NCBI GenBank assembly: GCA_019022495.1
Contig: JAFEKR010000006.1
Coordinates: 1,922,001-1,986,000, forward strand
Source of the DNA: Epichloe hybrida
Lineage: Eukaryota; Ascomycota; Sordariomycetes; Hypocreales; Clavicipitaceae
Direction of reading: 5' to 3'
DNA length: 64,000 nucleotides
In this document: piece after piece, positions 56,100-64,000 of the stretch
How positions within the stretch are numbered: position 1 is the first letter of the stretch
Layout: the number at the start of each line of letters is the position of its first letter
Position numbers and translations under genes: made by a program
Notes under the pieces: generated by a model
The model's database searches: none
Told to the model about the DNA's origin: nothing
The model's input: only the letters and a program-made list of their open reading frames with translations

Positions 56100-57665
56100 A
56101 TGAAGTACACCACATCTGTTCTGCTCGCCTCAGCGGGCTGGGCTTCGGCTTTCAAGCAGCAGTGCTCCGGAACTGCCAGCAACGAGGGCGGAAACTGGTT
56201 CTGCGGCGCCGTGGATCAGATCATCTACCAGGGCATCAAGGGCAGCGGCAAGTTCCAGGCTGTTACGCACATGGGACCTACTGGCGAGTGCAAATTCGAG
56301 GATCAGCTGTTTAACGGTCCCTTGACTCCTTTGGATGACGATGTAAGTGGTTCTGCGCCCGCCGACTCACTTCACGAGACGTTGCCATTTTGCCAACACT
56401 CCTCCCTAGCTCTCCATTCACATCCGAGGCCCCATCTCGGTCATGGAAGTCGCCGTCTACAATTTCGCCTCCAAAGGCAAGGGGCATGTCGAGCCCGAAG
56501 TTGAGGCCGAGGCCGAGGATTCTCCCCAGGTCGCCGCTCATGCTGGCCACGGCCACGGCCACAAGCATCTTCACCGCGCTCAGCGTGCCAGGCGCAACAT
56601 GGTGGTCGCCACCATTGACGGCAAGGCAGTCTCGTGGGAGAACAACTGGTTCGGAGGCGATGCTCCCACCGCCAAGCTTCCAGCGGCTCCTGCTCCTGCT
56701 CCTGCCCAGACCCCTCCCGTCAAGGCTGCAGCCGGCGCTGCCCTCAAGGTTTCCGGGTCCATTGAACTTGGCAGCTCTGACGAACCCAATTCCAAGCCCA
56801 AGGCCAAGCCCAAGGCCAAGCCCAAGGCCAAGCCTGCTCCTTCAGGCTCCGACTGGGATCGTGTCGCTTACTACAATGCTGAGAAGCAGATTGCCGAGAA
56901 CATGATCTTCATGGGCCACTACGGTGGTTCCGGTTCCGGTGTATTTGACACGTAAGTTCCTCCAAGACCCTCACATCTTCTCCCTCTTCCTCCAAAAATA
57001 ACAAACAAAATGAGAGAACCCCTCTAACATCAACCACCAGCACCTGGGGCTCATCCCTCGCCTACCTCAACGCCGAGGGCGACGGCGGCGCCTCCTCCCC
57101 CCAGATCCTCTCCAACACCCAGATCTCCTCCAACAAGGAATTCGCCATCTTCTCGGGCGAAAAGTGTGACGAGTCCTGCGGCTTCGCCCGCGCAAAGGAC
57201 GTCGCCTACAAGGGCTTCGCGGGCGCCAACAAGGTCTTCCTCTTCCACTTCAAGATGCCCCTCGACGGCGACCGCGGCTTCAACGGCGACATGCCCGCCC
57301 TCTGGCTCCTGAACGCGCGCATCCCCCGCACAGCCCAGTACAACGCCTGCTCCTGCTGGAACACGGGCTGCGGCGAGGTCGACATTTACGAGGTCCTCGC
57401 CTCCGGCGACACAAAGTGCAAGAGCACCTTCCATCTCGCCAACGGCGCCGGCTCCTCTGACTACTTCGACCGCCCCGTCGACCAGTACATCAAGGTCGCT
57501 GCCGTCTTCCACGAGGAGACGGCCACTGTCTCCATCAAGAAGCTCTCCGACAACGTCGACTTCGCAAGGGGTCTCGACGATGCCACCGTCCTGCGGTGGG
57601 TGTCGCAGCCTAGCGATCCGAAGAATCTCAAGTTGAGCAGCTTGTTCCAGCTTCTTAGCAGTTAA
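56100..57665 (+). CDS. TOS1: Tos1-type cell wall protein (DUF2403/DUF2401)
   Basis: Secreted wall protein related to yeast Tos1/Toh1, a putative glycosidase fold acting on beta-glucan. Exons 56100-56342, 56410-56951 and 57041-57665 (phases 0 and 2), 469 residues. Signal peptide MKYTTSVLLASAGWASA is followed by the Cys-containing Gly-rich DUF2403 part (CSGTASNEGGNWFCGAVDQI). A variable linker has a His-rich run (AHAGHGHGHKHLH), Pro-Ala repeats and four KAKP units. The C-terminal DUF2401 region starts DWDRVAYYNAEKQIAENM and holds MPALWLLNARIPRTAQY, CSCWNTGCGEVDIYEVL, with the acidic GEVDIYE as the likely active-site strand. No GPI signal is seen at the end. GC at third positions is high, as in highly expressed fungal genes. 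Confidence 0.93.
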
Positions 57666-58276
57666 TGAAGATGTCTACCATGTGATGCGAATGTTGGGCA
57701 CGCGGTATTTTTAAGAGGGCCCAAGGGGCGAGGAAATACCCCTGGTTCGCGGAATAAATAGGTGGTTGGCTATGTGGGATATGAAGTTGTTTGTTTGTAC
57801 GTATTTCGGATTCTACGTGATTTTTTTTTGGGTTCTTGGAATATTCTGTCTAGGGATGGTGCAGATCCGAGATTCACCTGTATATTCTTGACCTACGACT
57901 GATATCATTACGCTTGTACCGAGGTGCCGTCTTTTTCATCACTGAATGTCTGAGTGTATTGAGGCGTGATCTTGAAGTGGATGACTTGGACTTGTGGGGG
58001 GGGCCATGTCCGTAAAGGATCTTTGCCTGAATTATGTAGATCAAACAGTGCAGGGGTGCAGGGAATATTATATTCGTGTAAACCACATTGATGGTCGGCA
58101 TGTCCCCCAGCCCGAGAAACATTGACTTTTGTGTGTCAACGTAGATGTAGTAACAAGATGGTATACAAGTTGGTACAATACATATATGTATAATAGAATG
58201 ACAAGTTATAAAATAAAGAGGACCCAGCCCACGCCCACATCCACCCGTCTAGTCTACCCCTCTCCATTCTATTCCT
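57666..58276. other. Intergenic region between convergent genes
   Basis: 3' UTRs of TOS1 (plus) and MSK1 (minus); AT-richer, no gene seen. Confidence 0.55.
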
Positions 58277-60222
58277 CTACGCATTCTTCCCCCCCTTGTC
58301 CTCCGACGACAACCCCACGACATTGCGGAGCGTCCCGAAACTCAAGCAGTCGCTAATGCGGTTCGCTCCAGAAAAAAGCATCACTAATCGTTCTACGCCA
58401 CACCCCCAGCCGCCGGTAGGGGGCAAGCCATAGTCAAGGGCCTTGATGTAGCTCGAGTCCAAGGGACATGTTTCCCATTCGTCTCTTTCTGCTTCTTCGG
58501 CCAACGAGGGCTGCTGTTGTTCGGGCACGGGGACATGTTCGGTCTCGGCAAATCCGATTTCCCCATTGGGTTTGTTCACGAGGGTTCGGTGAGCGGCCAG
58601 CTTTCGCTTCTGCTCCTCCGGGTCGTTCTCCTCTTCGTACATGTTGGCGAGCTCGCGGCCGCCGACGAAGAGCTCTGCTCTTGCGGAGACGAGTTGGTAG
58701 GTTTGTGGGCATAGAAACCCCTTAGCGAGCGGTGACATGCACACGGGGTGGTTGGTGATGAAGAGCGGCTCGGTAAAGGACATGGGCTCCAGGTAAACGG
58801 CGGCAAGCCGGTCGAGGAGTTTGGGCAGCGAGTTTGGCACTTCGCCGGGGATGGCGATGCCCGCGAGTTTCAGCAAGGCGAGGAGTTCCGGGAGAGCATT
58901 CTCAGAAGACAGTTTTGGGAGTCGAACACCCATGGCTTGTTCTAATCCGGGAATGAATTCCACCTGCCCGAACGGACGGACGAACCGACTCAGGTCGATT
59001 GGGGGCAGGGTCGTCAGTTGTGTCGAGATCAGTTCTTGGGCGTGTTTTGCCAGTCCGTGAAGCAGTTCTTCCGTCTCCTTGATCAGGTCGGCCAGGTTGG
59101 TGTAGGCGCTGTAGAATTCACAAATGGTAAACTCAGGGTTGTGTGTAGCATCAATGCCTTCGTTTCGGAACGCGGGGCCGATCTCAAAGACCTTGTCTAC
59201 ACCACCGACGACGAGCCGCTTTAGCCAAAGCTCAGGCGCAATGCGAAGAGCAAGGTCCTTGTTGCGATATTCTGTGGCCTGGGTAACAAAGGGCCGCGCC
59301 ACAGCGCCTCCGGCGTTTTCGGCCAGAATCGGCGTCTGGAACTCGAGAAAGCGTTTGGAATGGAGGTGGTCTCGCATGTATTTTGTGATTTCGGCTCGCA
59401 ATCTCAAGACATCAACCACTTCTTTGTTGACGAGCATGTCGACATGCCGCTCGGACATTTTGGTTTTGGCATCGGTCAGCCTCTCCGGGATCTGCTCCAT
59501 GGACGGAGAGAGCAGTTCTGGGAGCTGGCTGGCTTCGAGGGTCGGCTCCCCGGCCTCGGTGCGGGTGGCATGGCCAATAACCGCTACAACAGACCTTGTC
59601 AGCCAGATTGCCGGGAGGCGAGGAGAATGAAGCCGGTGGAGGAAGCCCTACAGATGTGATCGCCAACCTGGATCAGGTTTCTAAATAATGAAAATTTTTG
59701 GACCCGTCCTTGCTTTTCTGATACGCATTTATTCTTGTTGATCATGATTTGCACTTTCTGAAATTCGTTCACAATGTCGAGGAAGACGAGGCCTTTGCCA
59801 ACTACACGCTTTGACCGTACACGACCTGCCAATGTCACTTCTTCACTGGGCACTTGCTCATGGAGCCCCTCCAGGAACTCCGGAACGCTCTTTCGAGAGT
59901 CAGCAGATTCTGACCGGGGATACGTGTCAGGATAGAGTGGATCCTCGCTCTCGTGATCTTTACGAAGCTCATCTCGTCGATGCTGCTTGAATGGTGACAG
60001 CGCCTCGTTTGCATCTTGAGCAACAGCGAATCTCGACGTCTTGTGTGTAACATCAGACCCAGAAGACAGCACGCGGCTTCCATGCTTGGACAGCGTGGAA
60101 TTGGGTATCATCTCCCAAGACCGAGAGCTACCTATCCGCGTCGACCTGACGGTGCGCCTTGCGACACATTGCTGCGAGAGGGCCGACTGGCGAGCCAAGC
60201 GAAGGCACAGGGATGATCTCAT
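58277..60222 (-). CDS. MSK1: Mitochondrial lysyl-tRNA synthetase
   Basis: Class II aminoacyl-tRNA synthetase charging mitochondrial tRNA-Lys. Exons on the minus strand 60222-59652 and 59583-58277, phase 1 (donor GTAGGG, acceptor TTGTAG), 625 residues. The N-terminus is Arg/Ser-rich without acidic residues (MRSSLCLRLARQ), as in mitochondrial presequences. The anticodon-binding OB fold includes VTLAGRVRSKRVVGKGLVFL. Catalytic motifs: FLEFQTPIL (motif 1), FEIGPAFRNEGIDATHNPEF (motif 2) and GGWGCGVERLVML (motif 3). NMYEEENDP is the conserved Lys-recognition segment. The leader probably starts upstream of 60440, where ATGTACATCGCTATGATT-GTAAGT suggests a short upstream ORF cut by a leader intron. 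Confidence 0.94.
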
Positions 60223-60821
60223 TGCGCCTATTCGGAGTCATTGTTAGCCGACTCGTTTTGTGACTCAAGTTGGCAAGCACACAGAGATGAGTTGAAACGA
60301 TTTCTTTTGTCAGGCATTGGCATTGTGTAATCACGCACGACCGAGGTCGCGTCAATCGCAGCGGTTCTGAAGCGAAGATGCAAGTTCATCATGAAAGTGG
60401 GCAAGGCATTATAGAGAGATGAGAAAGACGGCGTCGACTTACAATCATAGCGATGTACATGAGCGGTTGGCTCCTAGGTTGAGGGAGCGTCAGAAGTGGC
60501 ACAACGGATGGAAGGAGCTTGAGGAGGAAGAGTAAGAAAGTTTCTCGCGGTGGGCCGGTTTTCGAAGTTGCTGGCAGCAAGCCCCGGTTAAGCAGCCCGC
60601 CCCGCCAGTCGCATATGGCACAGCACGGCACAGCCTTATCTCTTCTCGGCCGGCGGCGTAGGTACTCACCAGCCACCAGCCACCAGCCACCAGCCATCAG
60701 CCACCGGGCTGAATTTTGTACATCGCATTGTCCCCATTTACCGCCAACACGACCTCACTCGCTCGATCTTACCAATTGACCCGTCTTGTCCTCGTTTTGC
60801 GATTGCCACGGAGATCCAGTC
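60223..60821. promoter_or_regulatory. Divergent MSK1-ARP4 promoter region
   Basis: 600 bp between the start codons of two divergent housekeeping genes. Contains a CCACCAG-type repeat (60669-60704) and, on the minus strand, a six-codon ATG stretch ending at GTAAGT (60463-60446), consistent with a spliced MSK1 leader. Core promoter elements cannot be assigned. Confidence 0.5.
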
Positions 60822-62321
60822 ATGGCTCAACAGCCCTTGCCCACGTCGGCGCAGCCCACCGACATTTACGGCGGAGGTACGATGATGAAAGAAAACTCCC
60901 TCGCGCCATGATGATACGTGAAAGCGGTCCGCGCATCATCCAACCACCCACTAACATTACGTCGTATAGATGAGGTTTCCGCCCTGGTGCTCGATCCCGG
61001 CTACTGCAACACACGCGCAGGCTTCGCAGGCGAAGATGTGCCCAAATCCATTCTGCCGTCTTTCTACGGTCACGTCACAAGCGAACCTCAACGCGACGTG
61101 TTCGGCGACGAGTGCATCATTCCCCGCGCTGACTTCGAGGTCCGCAACTACATGAACCGAGATAGCGTTGTCGAGGACTGGGATGTAGCGTCCAAAATCT
61201 GGGAACACATGCTCGTTAAGCGATTGCAGCCCGAACATGCAACCCCTCCTTCCAAGAACAGGCTGAACGACGATGTCAAGGAACAGGACGGCGAGGGCGA
61301 CGTAGCCATGGAAGAAGAGACCGAGGCCCAGGAGAAGCCACTGCAAGAGAACCCTGTCTTGATGACGGAGGCTCCTTGGAATACGCCCAAGTCCAGAGAG
61401 AAGGCCATCGAGATCATCATGGAGAACTGGGGGTGCCCTGCATTCTGGATGAGCCGCACTCCCGTGCTGTCTGCCTTTGCGGCCGGCAAGGCAACTGCCT
61501 TGGTCATTGACATTGGTGGCGCGAATACCTCGGTGACTGCTATCCATGACGGCATGGTTCTGAAGCGATCGATCCAGCGCTCTCCCGCCGGCGGACTGTG
61601 GCTCTCCTCGCAGATTCGCAACATGTGGGAAACCTCGGAGCCCAAGGTCCCGTTGACTCCCACATTCATGGTCGAGAACAAGACGGCTGTGGACGCACTG
61701 GCTCCTGCCCAAGCCCGCCTGCGCCAGTTCCCATTCCAGATCCAAGATTCATTCCGCGCCTACGAGGAAGAGCGAGTCCTTACCGAATTCAAGGAGTCGG
61801 TCGTCGAAGTCTGGCGAGGACCCGGTCGATACAGTGCCGCCGGAAACGAAGACTACGTCAGGACGCAGCCGGGCCGCGTGTTCGAGATGCCCGACGGCTA
61901 CAACCAGATGTGGCGCGAGCAGCGCTTCAAGGTGACTGAGGGGATGTGGGACGAGAATGCCGGGTATCCCGTTGCTGAGTCTGACCGTCTCACCAAGGCC
62001 CAGACGATTCCTGAGCTCATCCGGGCCTCCCTCGGCGCCATTGACGTCGACCTTCGTGGCAACTTGCTGGCCAACGTGGTCGTCACCGGCAGCACCAGCT
62101 TGATCAACGGCTTCAACGACCGTCTTACCAATGAACTGACAGCCATGTATCCCGGCCTGAAGGTCAAGATCCACGCCGCTGGTCTAACGAGCGAGAGAAG
62201 GTTTGGTGCTTGGATCGGCGGCAGCATTCTGGCTAGTCTGGGAACCTTTCACCAGATGTGGATATCCAGAAAGGAGTACGAGGAGAACGGTGCCGGCGTC
62301 GTCGAGAAGCGATGCAAGTAG
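60822..62321 (+). CDS. ARP4: Actin-related protein 4
   Basis: Nuclear actin-related protein shared by the NuA4 acetyltransferase and the INO80 and SWR1 remodellers; binds nucleosomes and actin. Exons 60822-60876 and 60970-62321, phase 1 with branch CACTAAC, 468 residues. Actin-fold markers: EVSALVLDPGYCNTRAGFAG (phosphate loop 1), LVIDIGGANTSVTAIHDG (phosphate loop 2) and VVTGSTSLINGFNDRL (adenosine loop). A charged Arp4-type insertion sits at about residues 110-150 (DVKEQDGEGDVAMEEETE). The first exon codes just 18 residues (MAQQPLPTSAQPTDIYGG), so the short upstream ATG is needed for a complete N-terminus. Confidence 0.95.
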
Positions 62322-62629
62322 AAGAGGCGAAAAAAAAAAAAAAAAAAAAACGCACAAGACGAGCAGCAATTGGTCTGCCTAGACGGTGATGGTGATATAG
62401 CCCGGGAAATTCTGGCGTACGGAGTCACGAGGAGAGATGTGCTTCTTTGCGTGACAGATGGGAGTCTTCATTGATGAGACTCGACACGAAAGAAAAAAGA
62501 AAAAAAAAACCCCCCCCGTGTATTGTATGTAGACAATCACAATGAAATTTCACGTGTGTGTGCCTGTACGAGACGGCAATTCAGTGAAGATTCCCCAATG
62601 TACATGAATAATTCCTACTTCACATCCCA
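62322..62629. other. Short intergenic region between convergent genes
   Basis: 3' flanks of ARP4 and the DNA glycosylase gene; poly(A) runs at 62331-62350 and 62490-62510 and one TACGGAGTC copy. Confidence 0.5.
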
Positions 62630-63553
62630 TCAAGTCTCCATCTCTTCTTCTTCTTCTCTCACCCTCTCCCTCTCCGCCCTCCTCATCTTCACCCACGACC
62701 CCAGCTCGGCCCATATCCTCTCCTTGTCGGCCGGCAACAACGTCGCAGCCAGCCCGCTCGTGCTCGGCGCGACAAAGACGCTCGCACCGGCCCATTCCCC
62801 TTCCACGGCACCCATGTTCTCGCGCCCATCCTGCCATCCGTATCGGAACTGCTTGCCCACGGGTTGCCCGTGCCTCACGCGCCATATGCTCTCCCATATG
62901 CTCTTGCCCACGACGCACACGCTCTCCGGGCGCCAGCGCCGCGCCTTGCCCTCCAGGGCGGCAACCCCCTCGTCCATCTCCGCCCTGCTCAGCTCCGATC
63001 CGTTCCGGCTCGGCCTGGACACGATGTTGGTCAGGCCGAGGGAGTACAGCCCCGGCATCTGCCTGTCCTCTTCGGCGCGGCACCGCCGGGGCGTGACGCC
63101 GCTCGAGTGGAGGAGCTTCCAGAACAGATTGGACGGGTGGGCGTACGCATGGCCCGTCCGGGCAGTCGAGATTCCGGGGTTGAGCCCGATGAACAGGACG
63201 AGGAGGTCGGGTGCGAGGGCGTCCGGGAGGGGAGGCAGGTGGGCGTACTGGGAGGGCGGTGCGTAGCCTGTGCTGTGGCGGGTGCGCTTCTTCTTCTTCT
63301 TCTTCTTCTTCTTCTTCTTCTTCTTCTTCTTCTTCTCGTTCTTCTCCTCGGTCGACGATGCTTCGTCACTTTGGTGTGCTGGTTTGGTGCGCTTCGCGGG
63401 CTTGTTCTGCGCCGCGGTCCTGATGATGGGCGAAGGCGCTGCTCGAGGGGGGTTGCGGCGCACGCCAGACTCGGTGGACGTGTATTTGAAGGCGTCTAGT
63501 TGGAGCAGGCCTTTGAAAGTTGCGTGCGCGGGGGCTTGGTCCCCTTCCTCCAT
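62630..63553 (-). CDS. G/T(U) mismatch-specific DNA glycosylase (Mug/TDG family)
   Basis: Base-excision repair enzyme removing U or T from G mismatches and related lesions. Single exon, 307 residues, ATG at 63553. The active-site motif is LFIGLNPGIST, with the Asn of GLNPG in the family position, then TGHAYAHPSNLFWKLLHSSG. The middle has LGLTNIVSRPSRNGSELS, and the wedge motif is VAPSTSGLA, where most family members have NPSGLN or PSTSGRA. Before the catalytic domain lies an uninterrupted run of about 18 Lys (residues about 73-90), coded by a CTT/AAG microsatellite on this strand (63288-63336). Basic N-terminal extensions are known in eukaryotic TDG, but a pure homopolymer is unusual. Nuclear localisation is likely. 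Confidence 0.92.
   Translation of the reverse strand: MEEGDQAPAHATFKGLLQLDAFKYTSTESGVRRNPPRAAPSPIIRTAAQNKPAKRTKPAHQSDEASSTEEKNEKKKKKKKKKKKKKKKKRTRHSTGYAPPSQYAHLPPLPDALAPDLLVLFIGLNPGISTARTGHAYAHPSNLFWKLLHSSGVTPRRCRAEEDRQMPGLYSLGLTNIVSRPSRNGSELSRAEMDEGVAALEGKARRWRPESVCVVGKSIWESIWRVRHGQPVGKQFRYGWQDGRENMGAVEGEWAGASVFVAPSTSGLAATLLPADKERIWAELGSWVKMRRAERERVREEEEEMET
63288..63336. repeat. (TTC)n microsatellite inside the DNA glycosylase gene
   Basis: About sixteen perfect TTC triplets on the plus strand, read as AAG/GAA on the coding strand, keeping frame as poly-Lys. Confidence 0.92.
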
Positions 63554-64000
63554 GGTGGTCGTGTGGTGGTGTTGGATGTGGGGGGTGGTTGGGGAAGTTA
63601 ATCTTGTGCTTCACGAAGTTGAGGTTTGTCCAAGATGGGATGTTCGCCACCCTCGGTGTTGGGGGCATGCGGCACGTCAAAATTGCAAGTTTCCTTCTTC
63701 TCTGTGGTGAACTGTTTCTTCTTTGCTTTGAATAAAATCCCTCTTGGTCTTCAGTTGGTGATTGGAAGAGTATAATTTGATGTTCTCTCGGAGATTGGGG
63801 GGTGGGGAGGGGGGGGTTTCTCGGAATGCCAACGTGCCTCGCGATGGGATGGATGCCTATTGATTTCTTTGAGGATGGCCATCTCCGACGATCAATTAGT
63901 CTAGAGGCAGCTTGCATTACGTGCACAATACGGCATCTGGGACGGACGGGATCCTTGAAGTTGGATGAGAAATGAGAACCAACACTTGAACACAGCCAGC
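63554..64000. other. Right edge, glycosylase upstream region
   Basis: G-rich and T-rich patches; a long minus-strand frame here has no recognisable domain and is not called. Confidence 0.5.

Noticed and set aside
63366..63926. 186-codon minus-strand frame at the right edge
   Set aside because: Overlaps the glycosylase start region in another frame and has no domain.

Overview
The window is nuclear DNA of a filamentous ascomycete, most likely a member of the Hypocreales (Sordariomycetes). The evidence is short GT-AG introns (mostly 50-120 nt) with CTAAC-type branch points, very close agreement of the AbaA protein with the hypocrealean form, a dynein light chain cut into seven tiny exons, a fungal Mrd1/Vps8/Rok1/Tos1 gene set, and many copies of the short motif TACGGAGTA between genes. 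The exact genus cannot be fixed from this sequence. Exon joins below were worked out by hand from splice signals and phase; each stated join keeps frame.

Layout. 1-10 kb: dynein light chain LC8 (minus), an unrecognised HTH-like nuclear protein candidate (minus), an EFM2/FAM86-type methyltransferase (minus), then two convergent intron-containing tRNA-Leu(AAG) genes with a mitochondrial nad5 fragment (NUMT) between them. 10-24.6 kb: the ribosome-biogenesis RNA-binding protein Mrd1, the conidiation regulator AbaA, a long gene-poor stretch, a secreted LPMO-like protein and cyclophilin H. 24.6-31 kb: a decayed, AT-richer accessory stretch holding at least one multiply broken gene, a probable second relic, a MITE-like inverted repeat and one apparently intact small secreted eight-cysteine protein gene on the minus strand. 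31-44 kb: a membrane RING-H2 protein, a GPALPP/DUF3752 protein, a relic of an ABC-transporter nucleotide-binding domain, two adjacent paralogues of an unrecognised small family (one with a signal peptide, one without), and a very large repeat-bearing membrane protein with a cytochrome-b561-like C-terminus. 44-64 kb: Vps8 (CORVET), Gpi19/PIG-P, Rok1 helicase, a kinase-like gene broken by one in-frame TGA, Tos1-type cell-wall protein, mitochondrial lysyl-tRNA synthetase, Arp4 and a mismatch-specific uracil/thymine-DNA glycosylase.

How the genes relate. This is ordinary eukaryotic gene order without operons. Housekeeping functions cluster loosely: rRNA processing (Mrd1, Rok1), membrane trafficking and GPI synthesis (Vps8, Gpi19), chromatin and DNA repair (Arp4, DNA glycosylase). 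MSK1 and ARP4 share a 0.6-kb divergent promoter region. The accessory interest lies in 24.6-28.8 kb and 35-43 kb, where relics, short repeats and lineage-specific secreted or membrane proteins occur together.
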